A stretch of DNA of 64,000 nucleotides from positions 775,860 to 839,859 of the forward strand of contig NZ_CP039373.1 in assembly GCF_000179235.2 (NCBI RefSeq), in the 5' to 3' direction. How positions within the stretch are numbered: the first letter of the stretch is position 1; each line of letters opens with the position of its first letter. Both the position numbers and the translations under genes were made by a program. A model generated the notes under the pieces. It did not search any database, had not been told where the DNA came from, and saw only the letters and a list, made by a program, of their open reading frames with translations. This document shows, piece after piece, positions 35,236 to 44,128 of this stretch. The DNA is from Synechococcus sp. CB0101 (GTDB lineage Bacteria; Cyanobacteriota; Cyanobacteriia; PCC-6307; Cyanobiaceae).

Positions 35236-35730
35236 TCACAACCCTCTGGCGTAGAGACCCGTCAGCGTGGCTCGCCCCAGCTCGTGATCAGCGATGGCAG
35301 CCCGCAGGTCAAACACCGTGCAACCCGGCGGGAGATCCAGCGACGCATCCAGCGCCACCAGTTCAAACACATAGCGATGGGCCAGCCCCGCGGGGGGCAA
35401 GGGGCCCTGGTAGCCGATGCGCTCAAAACGCCCCACCCCCCAGCAACTGCCGTGGCGGGCACCGTTGGCGAGTTCAGGGCTCCGCTCCAACCCGGCCGGC
35501 AGGGCGCGCAGCGAGGCCGGGATGTTGAACAGCAGCCAATGCACCCAGCTACCCGCTGGGGAATCCCAGTCTTCGAGCAGGAGCGCATAGCTGCGGGTGT
35601 GCTCCGGCGGACCGCTCCAGCGCAGTGGCGGCGACAGGTTGAGCCCCTCAGCGGTGTGAATCAACGGAATCAGCTCGCCATCGCGGAACGCTGGCGATTC
35701 GAGGTGAAACGAACCATTGCTGCTCACCAT
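35236..35730 (-). CDS. YbhB/YbcL-family (PEBP, Raf-kinase-inhibitor-like) protein
   Basis: 164 residues from the ATG at 35730. PEBP hallmarks are SPPLRWSGPPEHTRSYALLLED with the DxDxP-type DWDSP variant, VHWLLFNIP and a YQGPLPP stretch. The fold binds phosphatidylethanolamine-like ligands; the bacterial role is unclear. No signal peptide is obvious with this start. Confidence 0.85.
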   Translation of the reverse strand: MVSSNGSFHLESPAFRDGELIPLIHTAEGLNLSPPLRWSGPPEHTRSYALLLEDWDSPAGSWVHWLLFNIPASLRALPAGLERSPELANGARHGSCWGVGRFERIGYQGPLPPAGLAHRYVFELVALDASLDLPPGCTVFDLRAAIADHELGRATLTGLYARGL

Positions 35731-35890
35731 GCGCGGATCCGGCCAGGCACTGCGGCCAGGGTGCGTTGCCTCCAAGCCCCTGGGCAGCGCAGCTGCATGA
35801 TCCCAGCGCCACTGCGGCGGCTCCGCGGCCGCCGCCACTGGCTCAGCTCAGGCGGCGTAGAGCAGCGCTAGTGACGCAGGCGATCCCGTG

Positions 35891-36004
35891 ATGCCCCTGA
35901 TTCCGGTCTCGCTGGCCGTGCAGCTGAGCGTGGCCCTTGTGGCCGCCGGCCTGCTGGTGTTCGCCATCGCCTCGCTGCAGCAACTGTGGAAGCGCCAACC
36001 CTGA
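35891..36004 (+). CDS. Single-helix small membrane protein, 37 residues
   Basis: The ATG at 35891 opens a 37-codon frame with one hydrophobic helix (residues 7-28) and a basic end (LWKRQP). Its stop overlaps the GTG start of the CapA gene by 19 bases. Its size and shape resemble photosystem or NDH small subunits, but I cannot assign it to a named one. Confidence 0.45.
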   Translation: MPLIPVSLAVQLSVALVAAGLLVFAIASLQQLWKRQP

Positions 36005-37155
36005 AGCTGCTGCTGGGGGGCGATCTGATGCTCGGGCGCGGCATCGATCAGCAGATGCCCCAGCACTGCGATCCAGCCCTGCACGAAGCGGTGGTGCGGG
36101 ATGCCCGCTACTACGCGCAGCTGGCCGAGGAGCGCCATGGGCTCCTCACAACCCCCTTCGAGCCGGCCACCCCCTGGGGCGCCAGCCTGGCCTGGATGGA
36201 GCAATTACAGCCAGAGCTGCGCCTGGTGAATCTGGAAACAGCCATCACCCAGAGCGATCGGGCCTGGCCAGGCAAAGGCGTGCACTTCCGCATGCACCCG
36301 GCCAACATCACCGCCCTGCAGGCGGCACGCCTCGATGGCTGCAGCCTGGCCAACAACCACAGCCTCGACTGGGGGTTCAACGGCCTGGCCGACACTCTCC
36401 GCAGCCTGAGACAGGCCGGGATCCAAACCGCCGGAGCGGGCCTCAGCCCCCATCAGGCCCAGCGACCGGCGCGCTGGCAATTGGGTGATGGCCGCCAGCT
36501 GCTGCTGTTTGCCTGGGCCTTCACCAGCAGCGGGGTGCCGCCGGCCTGGGGCGTGCAACCCACGCATCCCGGCGTGGCGCTCTTGAGCGGCATCAACAGC
36601 GGCAGCGTGAAATGGCTCTGCCGCTGCATCAATCGCCAGCGCCGCCCCGGCGATCGGGTGGTGGTGTCGCTGCACTGGGGGGCGAACTGGGTGCCAGTGG
36701 TGCCCGAACAACACCGCTGGTTGGCCAGGCAGCTCATCGAGCTGGCCGGCGTGGATGTGGTGGTTGGCCATTCCTCCCACCACCCGCTTCCGCTGGAGGT
36801 GCATCAGGGCCGGCTGATCCTCTACGGCTGCGGCGATGTGATCAACGACTACGAGGGCCTACCAGCCCACGGCCCTTGGCGCGCTGATCTGGTGTGCCTC
36901 TACGGGGTCGAGCTGGAGCGCCGCAGCGGCGCCCTCGCCAGCCTCGAGCTGCGCCCCTTTCAGCTGCGGGGCTTCAAGCTCCAGGAGGCATCCACCAGCG
37001 ATCGCCAACTGCTGGCGCACCAACTGGGCCTGGAAGCCGCGCCAACAGGTTGGCGTTACCGGCAAGCCGGGCCCAGCTGGCGCCTGGAACGCCAACGCAG
37101 CGCCGCTGCGGCAGTGGCGAGCCAGTCGCACGCCAGGGGAGCAGAGCATCCATAG
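35986..37155 (+). CDS. CapA-family (poly-gamma-glutamate synthesis-like) protein
   Basis: 389 residues from a GTG that places the conserved KLLLGGDLMLGRGID at the N-terminus. Other CapA metallophosphatase-like motifs are VNLETAIT, LANNHSLDWG, VSLHWGANW and VVGHSSHH. The metal-binding Asp, Asn and His of the fold are present. No capsule or PGA synthetase genes are nearby, so polymer synthesis is not implied. No signal peptide is visible. Confidence 0.85.
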   Translation: MEAPTLKLLLGGDLMLGRGIDQQMPQHCDPALHEAVVRDARYYAQLAEERHGLLTTPFEPATPWGASLAWMEQLQPELRLVNLETAITQSDRAWPGKGVHFRMHPANITALQAARLDGCSLANNHSLDWGFNGLADTLRSLRQAGIQTAGAGLSPHQAQRPARWQLGDGRQLLLFAWAFTSSGVPPAWGVQPTHPGVALLSGINSGSVKWLCRCINRQRRPGDRVVVSLHWGANWVPVVPEQHRWLARQLIELAGVDVVVGHSSHHPLPLEVHQGRLILYGCGDVINDYEGLPAHGPWRADLVCLYGVELERRSGALASLELRPFQLRGFKLQEASTSDRQLLAHQLGLEAAPTGWRYRQAGPSWRLERQRSAAAAVASQSHARGAEHP

Positions 37156-37182
37156 GTTGCGCCGATCCGTGTCAACGCCGCC

Positions 37183-37908
37183 ATGATCCAGCTGATCGAC
37201 AACCTCCCCGCCGGCACCCTGGGCTTCAGCTGCAGCGGACAGATCAGCGGCGAGGAGATGCAGCGGCTGGTGATTCCACAGGTGGAGACGGCGCTGCTGG
37301 AGCACGAGCGCATCAAGGCGCTGGTGGTGCTGCAACCCGATTTCGAAGGCCTCAGCCTCGAAGCCGCCTGGGATGACACCAACCTCGGCCTGCGCCACTG
37401 GGATGGATTCGAGCGCCTGGCGGTGGTGACCGACCTGGCCTGGGTGCGCCAGGCCAGCCGGGCCCTCGCGCTGCTGCTGCCCTATCCGGTGCAGCACTTC
37501 GGCCTTCACGACGTGGAGGGAGCGCGGCGCTGGCTGAGCGAAGCGCTCGGCACCGTGCACCTGGAGCGCCAAGGCGAGGTAATCACCATCACCCTGATTG
37601 GATTGCTGGATCCAGAGGTGTATGCCCGCATCGACGACGACCTGGCCAACCTGTTCAGCCAGGTGGACAGGCCACGGGTGTTGCTGGATCTGCGCCAATT
37701 CGATGGCTGGCTGGCCCTGGGAGCCCTGCGCCAACACCTGGCCCTGATCCGCGACTATCGCCACCGCCCCCAGAAGCTCGCCGTGGTGAGCCATGGCCCC
37801 TTGCAGCGGATCGCCCAACGGGTGCTCGGCGCCTTCAGCCATGCCGATACCCAAACCTTCAGCAGTACGGATCTCCTGGCCGCCCAGGACTGGATCTGCT
37901 GCGACTGA
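37183..37908 (+). CDS. Tandem SpoIIAA/STAS-like protein
   Basis: 241 residues made of two SpoIIAA-like (STAS/SEC14-type) domains, residues 1-120 and 121-241. Each has a GxISxEE/GLLDPEVY helix opening, a VLLDL or LVVLQPDF strand, an RLAVVTDL or KLAVVSHG strand and a closing ALDWI-type helix. It probably binds lipid or protein partners. Single-domain members are common; the tandem form is less usual. Confidence 0.75.
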   Translation: MIQLIDNLPAGTLGFSCSGQISGEEMQRLVIPQVETALLEHERIKALVVLQPDFEGLSLEAAWDDTNLGLRHWDGFERLAVVTDLAWVRQASRALALLLPYPVQHFGLHDVEGARRWLSEALGTVHLERQGEVITITLIGLLDPEVYARIDDDLANLFSQVDRPRVLLDLRQFDGWLALGALRQHLALIRDYRHRPQKLAVVSHGPLQRIAQRVLGAFSHADTQTFSSTDLLAAQDWICCD

Positions 37909-37969
37909 GCGGCAGAGCACGCCGCCTGCGGCGCCCACTCTTTGGCTGAGGAGGTCTGCGCTCTGTGCC

Positions 37970-38278
37970 ATGAACCACCAGCACTGCCAAACCTGCTCCT
38001 ACTGGGACCAAGCCCACGGGCTGGAGATGACCTCCCTGGGCGCGATCGCTCCCTGCACCCGACACGCCCCCAACCTGTTCACCCTGGAGAGCGTGGAAAT
38101 CAGCGAAGCGGCGCAACACTTCTGCGGCTACTCCGCCGGTGATGGCCACAGCGACATGCAAGTGCCGATGGCGCTCTGGCCCTACACGAGCCGCAATCAG
38201 ATCTGCGGTGATTACAAACCCTGTGATCTCGAAGAAAACGTCCGTCGCTGCCGCCTGCGTGCCACGCCGCTGATTTGA
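37970..38278 (+). CDS. Cysteine-rich small protein, unknown
   Basis: 102 residues with eight Cys: HCQTC near the start, then single Cys in PCTRH and FCGY, ICGDYKPC and RRC near the end. The pattern suggests a metal or FeS site but matches no family I know. A GAGGAGGT stretch lies about 15 bases before the ATG. Confidence 0.6.
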   Translation: MNHQHCQTCSYWDQAHGLEMTSLGAIAPCTRHAPNLFTLESVEISEAAQHFCGYSAGDGHSDMQVPMALWPYTSRNQICGDYKPCDLEENVRRCRLRATPLI

Positions 38279-38359
38279 AGCGAATCGCGAGCACGGCAGA
38301 ATCTCAATCCCCACAATTCATAGCCTCAAAGAGCCATCGATCTCCCAAGAGGCAATCCA

Positions 38360-38794
38360 ATGAGTCTGATCAAGTGGGAACCCCTAACTGACATCGAAGC
38401 CATGATGGATCGGGCCTTCAACTGGCCCAGTTTCCGGCTTGGCGCCTCCATGCCGTTGAGCGAATGGGGGCCACGGGTGGATATTTGTGAAAGCGACGGC
38501 ACCTATCTGTTCAAAGCCGATATTCCCGGCATGAATAAAGAAGATGTATCGGTATCCGTTGCCGAAGACATGCTCACGCTTCAAGGGGAACGCAAGCGCG
38601 AAAGCGAGGAAACACGCCCCCACTTTCATCGGATGGAGCGCTCCTATGGCAGCTTCAGCCGCAGCTTCTCTCTACCGGAGGATGCCGATCTGAACACCGT
38701 GCACGCCCATTGCGAGAACGGCGAACTCACCGTGAGCATTGCCAAAAAAGCGGGTGCCGAAGAGGCCAAGCCAGTGAGCATTCCCGTGGATTGA
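38360..38794 (+). CDS. hspA: Small heat-shock protein Hsp20
   Basis: 144 residues. A short N-terminal arm (WEPLTDIEAMMDRAF) precedes the alpha-crystallin domain (residues 36-132) with YLFKADIPGM, the LTLQGERKRE strand, FSRSFSLPE and a C-terminal IPV motif for oligomer contacts. It is an ATP-independent holdase, cytoplasmic or thylakoid-associated. AAGAGG lies shortly before the ATG; I see no clear CIRCE element upstream. Confidence 0.93.
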   Translation: MSLIKWEPLTDIEAMMDRAFNWPSFRLGASMPLSEWGPRVDICESDGTYLFKADIPGMNKEDVSVSVAEDMLTLQGERKRESEETRPHFHRMERSYGSFSRSFSLPEDADLNTVHAHCENGELTVSIAKKAGAEEAKPVSIPVD

Positions 38795-38822
38795 GCCTGG
38801 AGTCACCAGGCTTGAACCGGAT

Positions 38823-38851
38823 AGCCGCCTGCCAGCTCCAGGCGGCTTTTT
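38823..38851. terminator. Rho-independent terminator after hsp20
   Basis: AGCCGCCTG, a 7-base loop and CAGGCGGCT are followed by TTTT. It ends hsp20 and lies next to the convergent GGDEF gene. Confidence 0.88.
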
Positions 38852-38860
38852 GGCGTGGTC

Positions 38861-39856
38861 CTAGTCCACCAGCAGCGAGGCCACCTGGTTGCGGCCATTT
38901 CCCTTGGCCAGATAGAGAGCCTGATCAGCCCGATAAAAGAGATCCGCAAAGCTCTGGTCGGTGTCGGCCAGGGCCGTGATGCCTCCACTGATATTGGGGT
39001 GGTAATCAGACTGGTCGAAGACGCCCCGCATGGCAGCAATCGCCTGGCGGATCGATTCAGCAAGGGCCATCGCTCGGGTCATCGATGCGTTCACCAGCAA
39101 CACTGAGAATTCCTCATCACCGATGCGCCCGAACAAATCCTCATGCCCCAGCTGCTTCTGCACCACTGCGCAGAGATCGAGCAGCACCTGATCACCAGCC
39201 TGATGCCCCCAGCGCATGTTGATCTGGCGAAAGTCGTCGATGTCGAAATTGAACAGCGCCAGCGGCGTGCATTCATCGCGGGCCTGCTCAAACTCCTGCT
39301 CACCAAAGCGAAAAAACACGCTGCGGTTGTAAAGACCGGTGACCGGGCACTGCATGCTGCGCTGGCGCAGCTCCAGCTCCCGCATCACCAGATCCGCCAT
39401 CAACTGCAACATCGCCCGCTGATGTGGATCCAGCACCCGCGGCTTGCGATCAATCGCGCAGAGGGTGCCGAGGTTGTAGCCGTCTTCGGTGCGCAGCGGC
39501 ACGCCGGCGTAGAAGCGGATCTTCGGCTCATCCAGCACCAGGGGGTTGGTGTTGAAGCGGGCATCGTCGAGGGCATCCGGCACCTCCATCAGCGCCTGCT
39601 CGGCAATGGCATGGGCACAGAAGGCCATGGCGCGCGGTGTTTGCTGTGCCTGCAGGCCATGGCGCGCCAGAAACCACTGGCGATCGCGATCCACCAGCGA
39701 CACCAACGCGATCGGCACCCCCAACACCGCCGAAGCCAGCTCCACGATCCGCGCGAAGTGGGGATCTTCCGGGGTGTCGAGCACCGCAAAGCGCCGCAAG
39801 GCCCGCAGCCGCTGCTCCTCATTGGCAGGGATCGGATAGTCGGGATAGGGGGTCAT
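38861..39856 (-). CDS. GAF-GGDEF protein with degenerate active site
   Basis: 331 residues. A GAF domain (about 20-160: VLDTPEDPHFARIVELAS, FCAHAI, VPLRTEDGYNLGTLC) is followed by a GGDEF fold (about 170-331) with FNFDIDDFRQIN and ALYLAKGNGRNQV. The signature loop reads GDEEF instead of GG(D/E)EF, so the second Gly, which contacts substrate, is Asp. Diguanylate cyclase activity is therefore doubtful; it may instead bind c-di-GMP or GTP as a sensor. It starts at the ATG at 39856. Confidence 0.85.
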   Translation of the reverse strand: MTPYPDYPIPANEEQRLRALRRFAVLDTPEDPHFARIVELASAVLGVPIALVSLVDRDRQWFLARHGLQAQQTPRAMAFCAHAIAEQALMEVPDALDDARFNTNPLVLDEPKIRFYAGVPLRTEDGYNLGTLCAIDRKPRVLDPHQRAMLQLMADLVMRELELRQRSMQCPVTGLYNRSVFFRFGEQEFEQARDECTPLALFNFDIDDFRQINMRWGHQAGDQVLLDLCAVVQKQLGHEDLFGRIGDEEFSVLLVNASMTRAMALAESIRQAIAAMRGVFDQSDYHPNISGGITALADTDQSFADLFYRADQALYLAKGNGRNQVASLLVD

Positions 39857-39887
39857 CGCAACACCAACAACAACAACGCAACAGCCC

Positions 39888-40280
39888 TCACGGCGTCGCA
39901 CCATCACCGCCTGCATCAGCGGGTTCGAGCGGCGTCAAGCGGATCTCACCGTCGTGCAGGTGAATGCGGAACTGATCGCCGGGCTTGAGCTGCAGCTTCT
40001 CGGTGTAGGCGCGGCCCACCATCAGGTTGCCGTTGAAATGCACGTGGGTGTTGAAGCTCAGATGCCGGCCCTGGGCACTGCGGCTGGCACGCCAGCGGCC
40101 GCCCTGGCCGGGCAGGTGAACCCCTTTGGCCTCCAGCACCGCTTCATAGAAATCGGTGAAGTGGAGATGTTCTCGGCCGTCATCGGATTGGGTGGCATAG
40201 CCACAGGCCCGCACCAGTTCAGAGCGGCTAAGCCCTTGCAATTGATGCAGTCTGGCGAGCAATCGATCACCTTGAAGCAT
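39888..40280 (-). CDS. cyAbrB-family transcription regulator (paralogue 1)
   Basis: 130 residues. The N-terminal GLSRSELVRACGYAT segment and the C-terminal AbrB-like FNGNLMVGRAYTEKLQLKPGD fold are diagnostic of cyanobacterial AbrB proteins. These regulate carbon/nitrogen balance, and in other cyanobacteria they bind hox promoters. A second copy is at 54877-55242. The ATG at 40280 gives the usual length. Confidence 0.88.
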   Translation of the reverse strand: MLQGDRLLARLHQLQGLSRSELVRACGYATQSDDGREHLHFTDFYEAVLEAKGVHLPGQGGRWRASRSAQGRHLSFNTHVHFNGNLMVGRAYTEKLQLKPGDQFRIHLHDGEIRLTPLEPADAGGDGATP

Positions 40281-40305
40281 GGCGGCAGCAGGCAGCGGCC
40301 ATGAT

Positions 40306-40536
40306 CTAAAGCAACCCAACAGGCTTGTGGTCAGGCACAGCTTGTTCTGCCTCTGAAATGCTGCAGCCGTGCACCAATTGCATCCGTTGTAGATAAGTGA
40401 TGGGTCGCCGTTTGCCGATCAACCAACGCTGGAGCCGCTCCGTCGCCACAGCGGCATCCAGCACCAACCAGGCCCGCGCCGGATCGAGCCTGAAGCGCCC
40501 ATCAACGCACAACCACCGTGGCCGCGCTCTCTCCAT
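40306..40536 (-). CDS. Small hypothetical protein
   Basis: 76 residues from the ATG at 40536. ARPRWLCVDGRFRLDPARAWLVLD followed by the RLQRWLIGKRRPITYLQRMQLVHG segment gives a basic, compact protein. I recognise no domain. Codon use resembles the neighbours, which supports a real gene. Confidence 0.45.
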   Translation of the reverse strand: MERARPRWLCVDGRFRLDPARAWLVLDAAVATERLQRWLIGKRRPITYLQRMQLVHGCSISEAEQAVPDHKPVGLL

Positions 40537-40717
40537 GGTGGAGGGAGGCCACAACAACACCCGCCAACCCACCATTGAGGAACCGCATGGAAGCGGATGT
40601 TGAACAGAGCAACACAATCCAGCGATCCCAGACACAGATCTGGGGCAAAGCTGCCGCGCGGATCAAAAGCACTGCCAGGCCCTTTTTCTGATGTGAGCTG
40701 AGCCCTCTTGAGCCACC

Positions 40718-41392
40718 ATGGCCCGCACCGCCAGCATCAGCAGCCTCACCATCCCCGCCGAAGGAGGCAGCCTCTCGGCGGATCTCACCCTGCCAGCCCA
40801 GGCCACCGGCCTGGTGGTGTTTTGCCATGGTTCCGGCAGCAATCGCTTCAGCCCCCGCAACCAAGCCGTGGCCGAACGGCTGCAGCGCAGTGGCCTCGCC
40901 ACCCTGCTCTGCGACCTCGAACGCAGCGACGCCCCCAGCCACGGCAGAACCCTGACATCCCTGCCGCCCTTGCAGCGGCGCCTGCTGCAGCTGCTCGATT
41001 GGACAGCCCAACAAGGCGATTTGAGCAACCTGCCCCTTGGGCTGTTTGGCGGCAGCACCGGCGCGGCTCTGGCGCTGGTGGCAGCAGCCGAGCGACCGCA
41101 GCAGGTGAAGGCCGTGGTGTCACGCGGCGGCCGCCCCGATCTCGTGTTCCAGCGACTGAGCGACGTGCGCTGCCCCGTGCTGTTGCTGGTGGGTGAGCAC
41201 GACGTGGATGTGCTCGAACTCAATGCCTGGGCCGCCGGCCAGCTGCAGGTGCGCAATGAACTGGTGGTGATCCCCCAGGCGGGCCATTTGTTTAGCGAGC
41301 CGGGATGCCTGGAGGCCGTGGCTGAGCACACCACCAGCTGGCTGCTGGAGCAATTCAAGGCGAGCCGATTCAGCCCTGCAGATGATCTGTAG
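40718..41392 (+). CDS. Alpha/beta hydrolase (dienelactone-hydrolase-like)
   Basis: 224 residues. VVFCHGSGSNRFSP forms the oxyanion region, GLFGGSTGAALAL contains the nucleophile-elbow Ser, GEHDVDV supplies the Asp and QAGHLF the His, so the triad is complete. No signal peptide. The substrate is unknown; such proteins often sit beside phosphoribosyltransferase domains in larger fusions. Confidence 0.85.
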   Translation: MARTASISSLTIPAEGGSLSADLTLPAQATGLVVFCHGSGSNRFSPRNQAVAERLQRSGLATLLCDLERSDAPSHGRTLTSLPPLQRRLLQLLDWTAQQGDLSNLPLGLFGGSTGAALALVAAAERPQQVKAVVSRGGRPDLVFQRLSDVRCPVLLLVGEHDVDVLELNAWAAGQLQVRNELVVIPQAGHLFSEPGCLEAVAEHTTSWLLEQFKASRFSPADDL

Positions 41393-41546
41393 AGAAGGCC
41401 TGCAACCTGCCGCAGAACCACGGTGAGTTGCCAGCAAGCAACGGCACTTCGCCACCATTTAACGCTCGTATTCTCAAGCTGCTGAGAGATGCAGCGGAGC
41501 TGAAGTCTCTTGGCATCTGTTCCACCCTCACCTGCGGTATTCACCC

Positions 41547-41810
41547 ATGAACGAGCGCATTCGCGTCCTGCAACGTCAACCGAAGCGGATCTCGATCACC
41601 CTCAGCTACCACGTGCATGAGGCGCTGCTCACTCGATCAGAAGAAGAGGGCCGATCCGTTTCCAATCTGTGTGCATTCCTGCTGGAAGATGCGCTGCGCG
41701 ACCCGCAACGCAGCCTCCCCTCGCCAACAGCGGCCAACACCCATCTCCAGGCCAATGGCCTGCAACCCACACCCCAAACAGCGGGGCGCTTGAAAACACG
41801 CCCGTTCTGA
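41547..41810 (+). CDS. Ribbon-helix-helix DNA-binding protein D
   Basis: 87 residues. KRISITLSYHVHEALLTRSEEEGRS followed by VSNLCAFLLEDAL is a CopG/Arc fold nearly identical in pattern to proteins A and B. A Pro/Thr/Asn-rich tail of about 35 residues follows. No toxin-like partner adjoins it. Confidence 0.68.
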   Translation: MNERIRVLQRQPKRISITLSYHVHEALLTRSEEEGRSVSNLCAFLLEDALRDPQRSLPSPTAANTHLQANGLQPTPQTAGRLKTRPF

Positions 41811-41875
41811 TGCGGTGGTGCACGGCGGATGAAACGGGGCCACCAAATCCGGTCGCCCCATGCCATCCGCCCGCC

Positions 41876-42715
41876 TCATTGAGGGAAGAGGGCCGGTGTG
41901 AGATGGCGCCGCAATTTTGTGAGAGCATGTCGCTCCAGCCGCTGCACTTGGTCTTTGCTGCGGCCGATCAAGCGAGCCACTTCCGCAAAAGAGCGCTGCT
42001 TGTCCTCGCCATAGCGCAACTGAATCACGGTGAGCTCTGGCGTGGAGAGATGCTGCAGTTGGCTGTGCATCCAGCGATAGTCGTCTGTGATCAGCGGTTG
42101 GTGGTCATCCGTCACCGTATCCAGCAGAGTCATGTCGCCATCGCTGCCGCTGAGTTGCTGATCGAGCGACACCGTGTTGCTGCGGTGTTGAATCGCCATG
42201 GCATACAACAACCGCTGCGGTGATTCCTGCAACGCCTCCGCCAGCTGCTCCACACTCATGGGATGGCTGCGCAGGCTCTGCAGGGAATCAGCTCGATTGG
42301 CCAGGCTCACCAGGTTCACAGGGATCCGGATGCTGCCGCTGTGCTCCTGCAGATAGCGGTTGATCGATTGACGAATCCACCAGTAGCCGTAGGTGGAAAA
42401 TTTGTAGCCGCGGGTGGGGTCATATTTCTCCGCCGCCCGCAACAGCCCCAGATTGCCGGCCTGCACCAGATCCATCGGATCGTGGGCCAGGTGCTTGAGC
42501 CGGCGGATGTAGCGCAGGGCCACGGTCACCACCAGGCGCAAATTGGCGGTCACGATGCGTTGAAGGGCGCGGCGCCCCCGCCGTTGCAACGCCGGCGAGG
42601 GATCGTTGCTCTCCATCCAGTCTTTCACGATCGTGCCCAGGTGCACTTCCTCCTGGGCGGTGAGCAAAGGAATCCGACCAATGGTGCGCAGATAGTCGCC
42701 AAAAGCATCACTCAT
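41876..42715 (-). CDS. Group 2 RpoD-like sigma factor
   Basis: 279 residues. Region 1.2 (DAFGDYLRTIGRIPLLTAQEE), region 2 (NLRLVVTVALRYI, then DLVQAGNLGLLRAAEKYDPTRGYKFSTYGYWWIRQSI), region 3 and region 4 (TVIQLRYGEDKQRSFAEVA, then SKDQVQRLERHALTKLR) are present, without the long 1.1 region of RpoD. It is an alternative, stress-type sigma factor of the cyanobacterial SigB/SigC/SigD kind; I cannot tell which. Confidence 0.92.
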   Translation of the reverse strand: MSDAFGDYLRTIGRIPLLTAQEEVHLGTIVKDWMESNDPSPALQRRGRRALQRIVTANLRLVVTVALRYIRRLKHLAHDPMDLVQAGNLGLLRAAEKYDPTRGYKFSTYGYWWIRQSINRYLQEHSGSIRIPVNLVSLANRADSLQSLRSHPMSVEQLAEALQESPQRLLYAMAIQHRSNTVSLDQQLSGSDGDMTLLDTVTDDHQPLITDDYRWMHSQLQHLSTPELTVIQLRYGEDKQRSFAEVARLIGRSKDQVQRLERHALTKLRRHLTPALFPQ

Positions 42716-42767
42716 GGACGCGGAACTTGATGGCGCTCAATCCTCTGGCGAATCCACAGTTGCACCA

Positions 42768-43967
42768 TCAGGTTGAGCAGGCTTGCCCATGGATCGAGGC
42801 GTCCTGCAGCATCCTTGTGGGCGCCTCCTGACGCGCAGGCCGCCAGGATTGATAGGCAGCAGCACGCTCAGGCCGGCTCAACACCACCTGCCACAGCTGA
42901 CCCTGGCGCGAACGGAAAAAGCCAGCACAACTGAGCAGGTAATAGCGCCAGAACCGAAAGAATTCAGGGGTGCTGTCGCAGGCCAAGCGCGGCCAGGCTT
43001 GCTCGAAGTTCTGCCACCAGGCCAGCAGGGTGTGGTCATAGTCGTGGCCGAAGCTTTCCCAGTCTTCGATCAGGAAATGCCCCTCCAGCCCATCAGCGAG
43101 CTGACGCGCCGATGGCAATCGCCCACCGGGAAAGATGTAGCGGTCGATCCACGGATCCGTGCGGCGTGTGCTGCGGGCCGAGCCGATGGTGTGCAGCAAA
43201 GCCAGGCCATTGGGATGCAGCAACCGCTGCATTGTGCGGAAGAAGGTGTGATCGTTGCGACGGCCAACATGCTCAAACATGCCCACTGAGGCAATGCGAT
43301 CAAACAGGCCTGGATCCCGCGCCGGCAGCTGGCGGTAATCACACAGCTCCACGCGAATTGGTAAATCCGCCAGGTGCTCACCGATCCAGCTGGCCTGCTG
43401 GGCTGACACCGTGATCCCAACCACCTCCACGCCGTAATGGCGGCAGGCGTAGGCCGCCAGCGATCCCCAGCCGCATCCCACATCCAGCAGCCGCATCCCC
43501 GGCCGCAGCTCCAGCTTTTCGCAGATCAGCCGCAGCTTGTGATCCTGCGCCTCAGCCAGCGTCTCTGCGTGCCGCCAGTAGCCGCAGCTGTACACCCTCT
43601 GCGGATCCAGCATCGCCGCGTAGACCCGCGGATCAATGTCGTAATGGCGGCGGCCCACCACATAGGAGCGGCGCAAGGCCTGGGGATTGCTGAGCTGATC
43701 CCGCAGGATCCGGGCCAGCTCCACCACCTGGGAGCGCAGCGTTAGGGGCCGATTGGCATTCGCGCGCAGCAAACGGCAGATCAGCTCATCGAGCTGCTCA
43801 CAATCCCAGTCGCCCCGCACATAACCATTCCCCAGCGCCAGGGAGCCATGCCGCAGCAACGCTCCATAGAGCTGCGGATTGTGCACCTGCAGATCCCAGG
43901 GCCGATCGCCGTTGAAACGCACATCGGCACCCTCCACAACGGCCGCAAGACTGGCGGGAACAGGCAT
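42768..43967 (-). CDS. cfa: Cyclopropane-fatty-acyl-phospholipid synthase family methyltransferase
   Basis: 399 residues. The SAM-binding LLDVGCGWGSLAAYACRHYG, the ERRNDHTFF region with IASVGMFEHVG, and HTIGSARSTRR plus DRYIFPGGRLPS are typical of Cfa/mycolic-acid cyclopropane synthases. YDIDPRVYAAMLDPQRVYSCGYW precedes the SAM site as in E. coli Cfa. It would add a methylene group to unsaturated phospholipid acyl chains. The start is the ATG at 43967; the next gene diverges. Confidence 0.9.
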   Translation of the reverse strand: MPVPASLAAVVEGADVRFNGDRPWDLQVHNPQLYGALLRHGSLALGNGYVRGDWDCEQLDELICRLLRANANRPLTLRSQVVELARILRDQLSNPQALRRSYVVGRRHYDIDPRVYAAMLDPQRVYSCGYWRHAETLAEAQDHKLRLICEKLELRPGMRLLDVGCGWGSLAAYACRHYGVEVVGITVSAQQASWIGEHLADLPIRVELCDYRQLPARDPGLFDRIASVGMFEHVGRRNDHTFFRTMQRLLHPNGLALLHTIGSARSTRRTDPWIDRYIFPGGRLPSARQLADGLEGHFLIEDWESFGHDYDHTLLAWWQNFEQAWPRLACDSTPEFFRFWRYYLLSCAGFFRSRQGQLWQVVLSRPERAAAYQSWRPARQEAPTRMLQDASIHGQACST

Positions 43968-44128
43968 GGCATCAGCAGAACGCCCTCCACCCAATCCGCA
44001 CCCGCGCGAGCCATCGCCGCTGGAGGTAGATCTGCGGTGCCATCACCGCTGCCCTGCGGTAGTCCTGCCGCAGGCGGGCTACCCCCTCGGATCGCCGATC
44101 AGGCTGACGCCATGGCCGTTGAGCCGAG

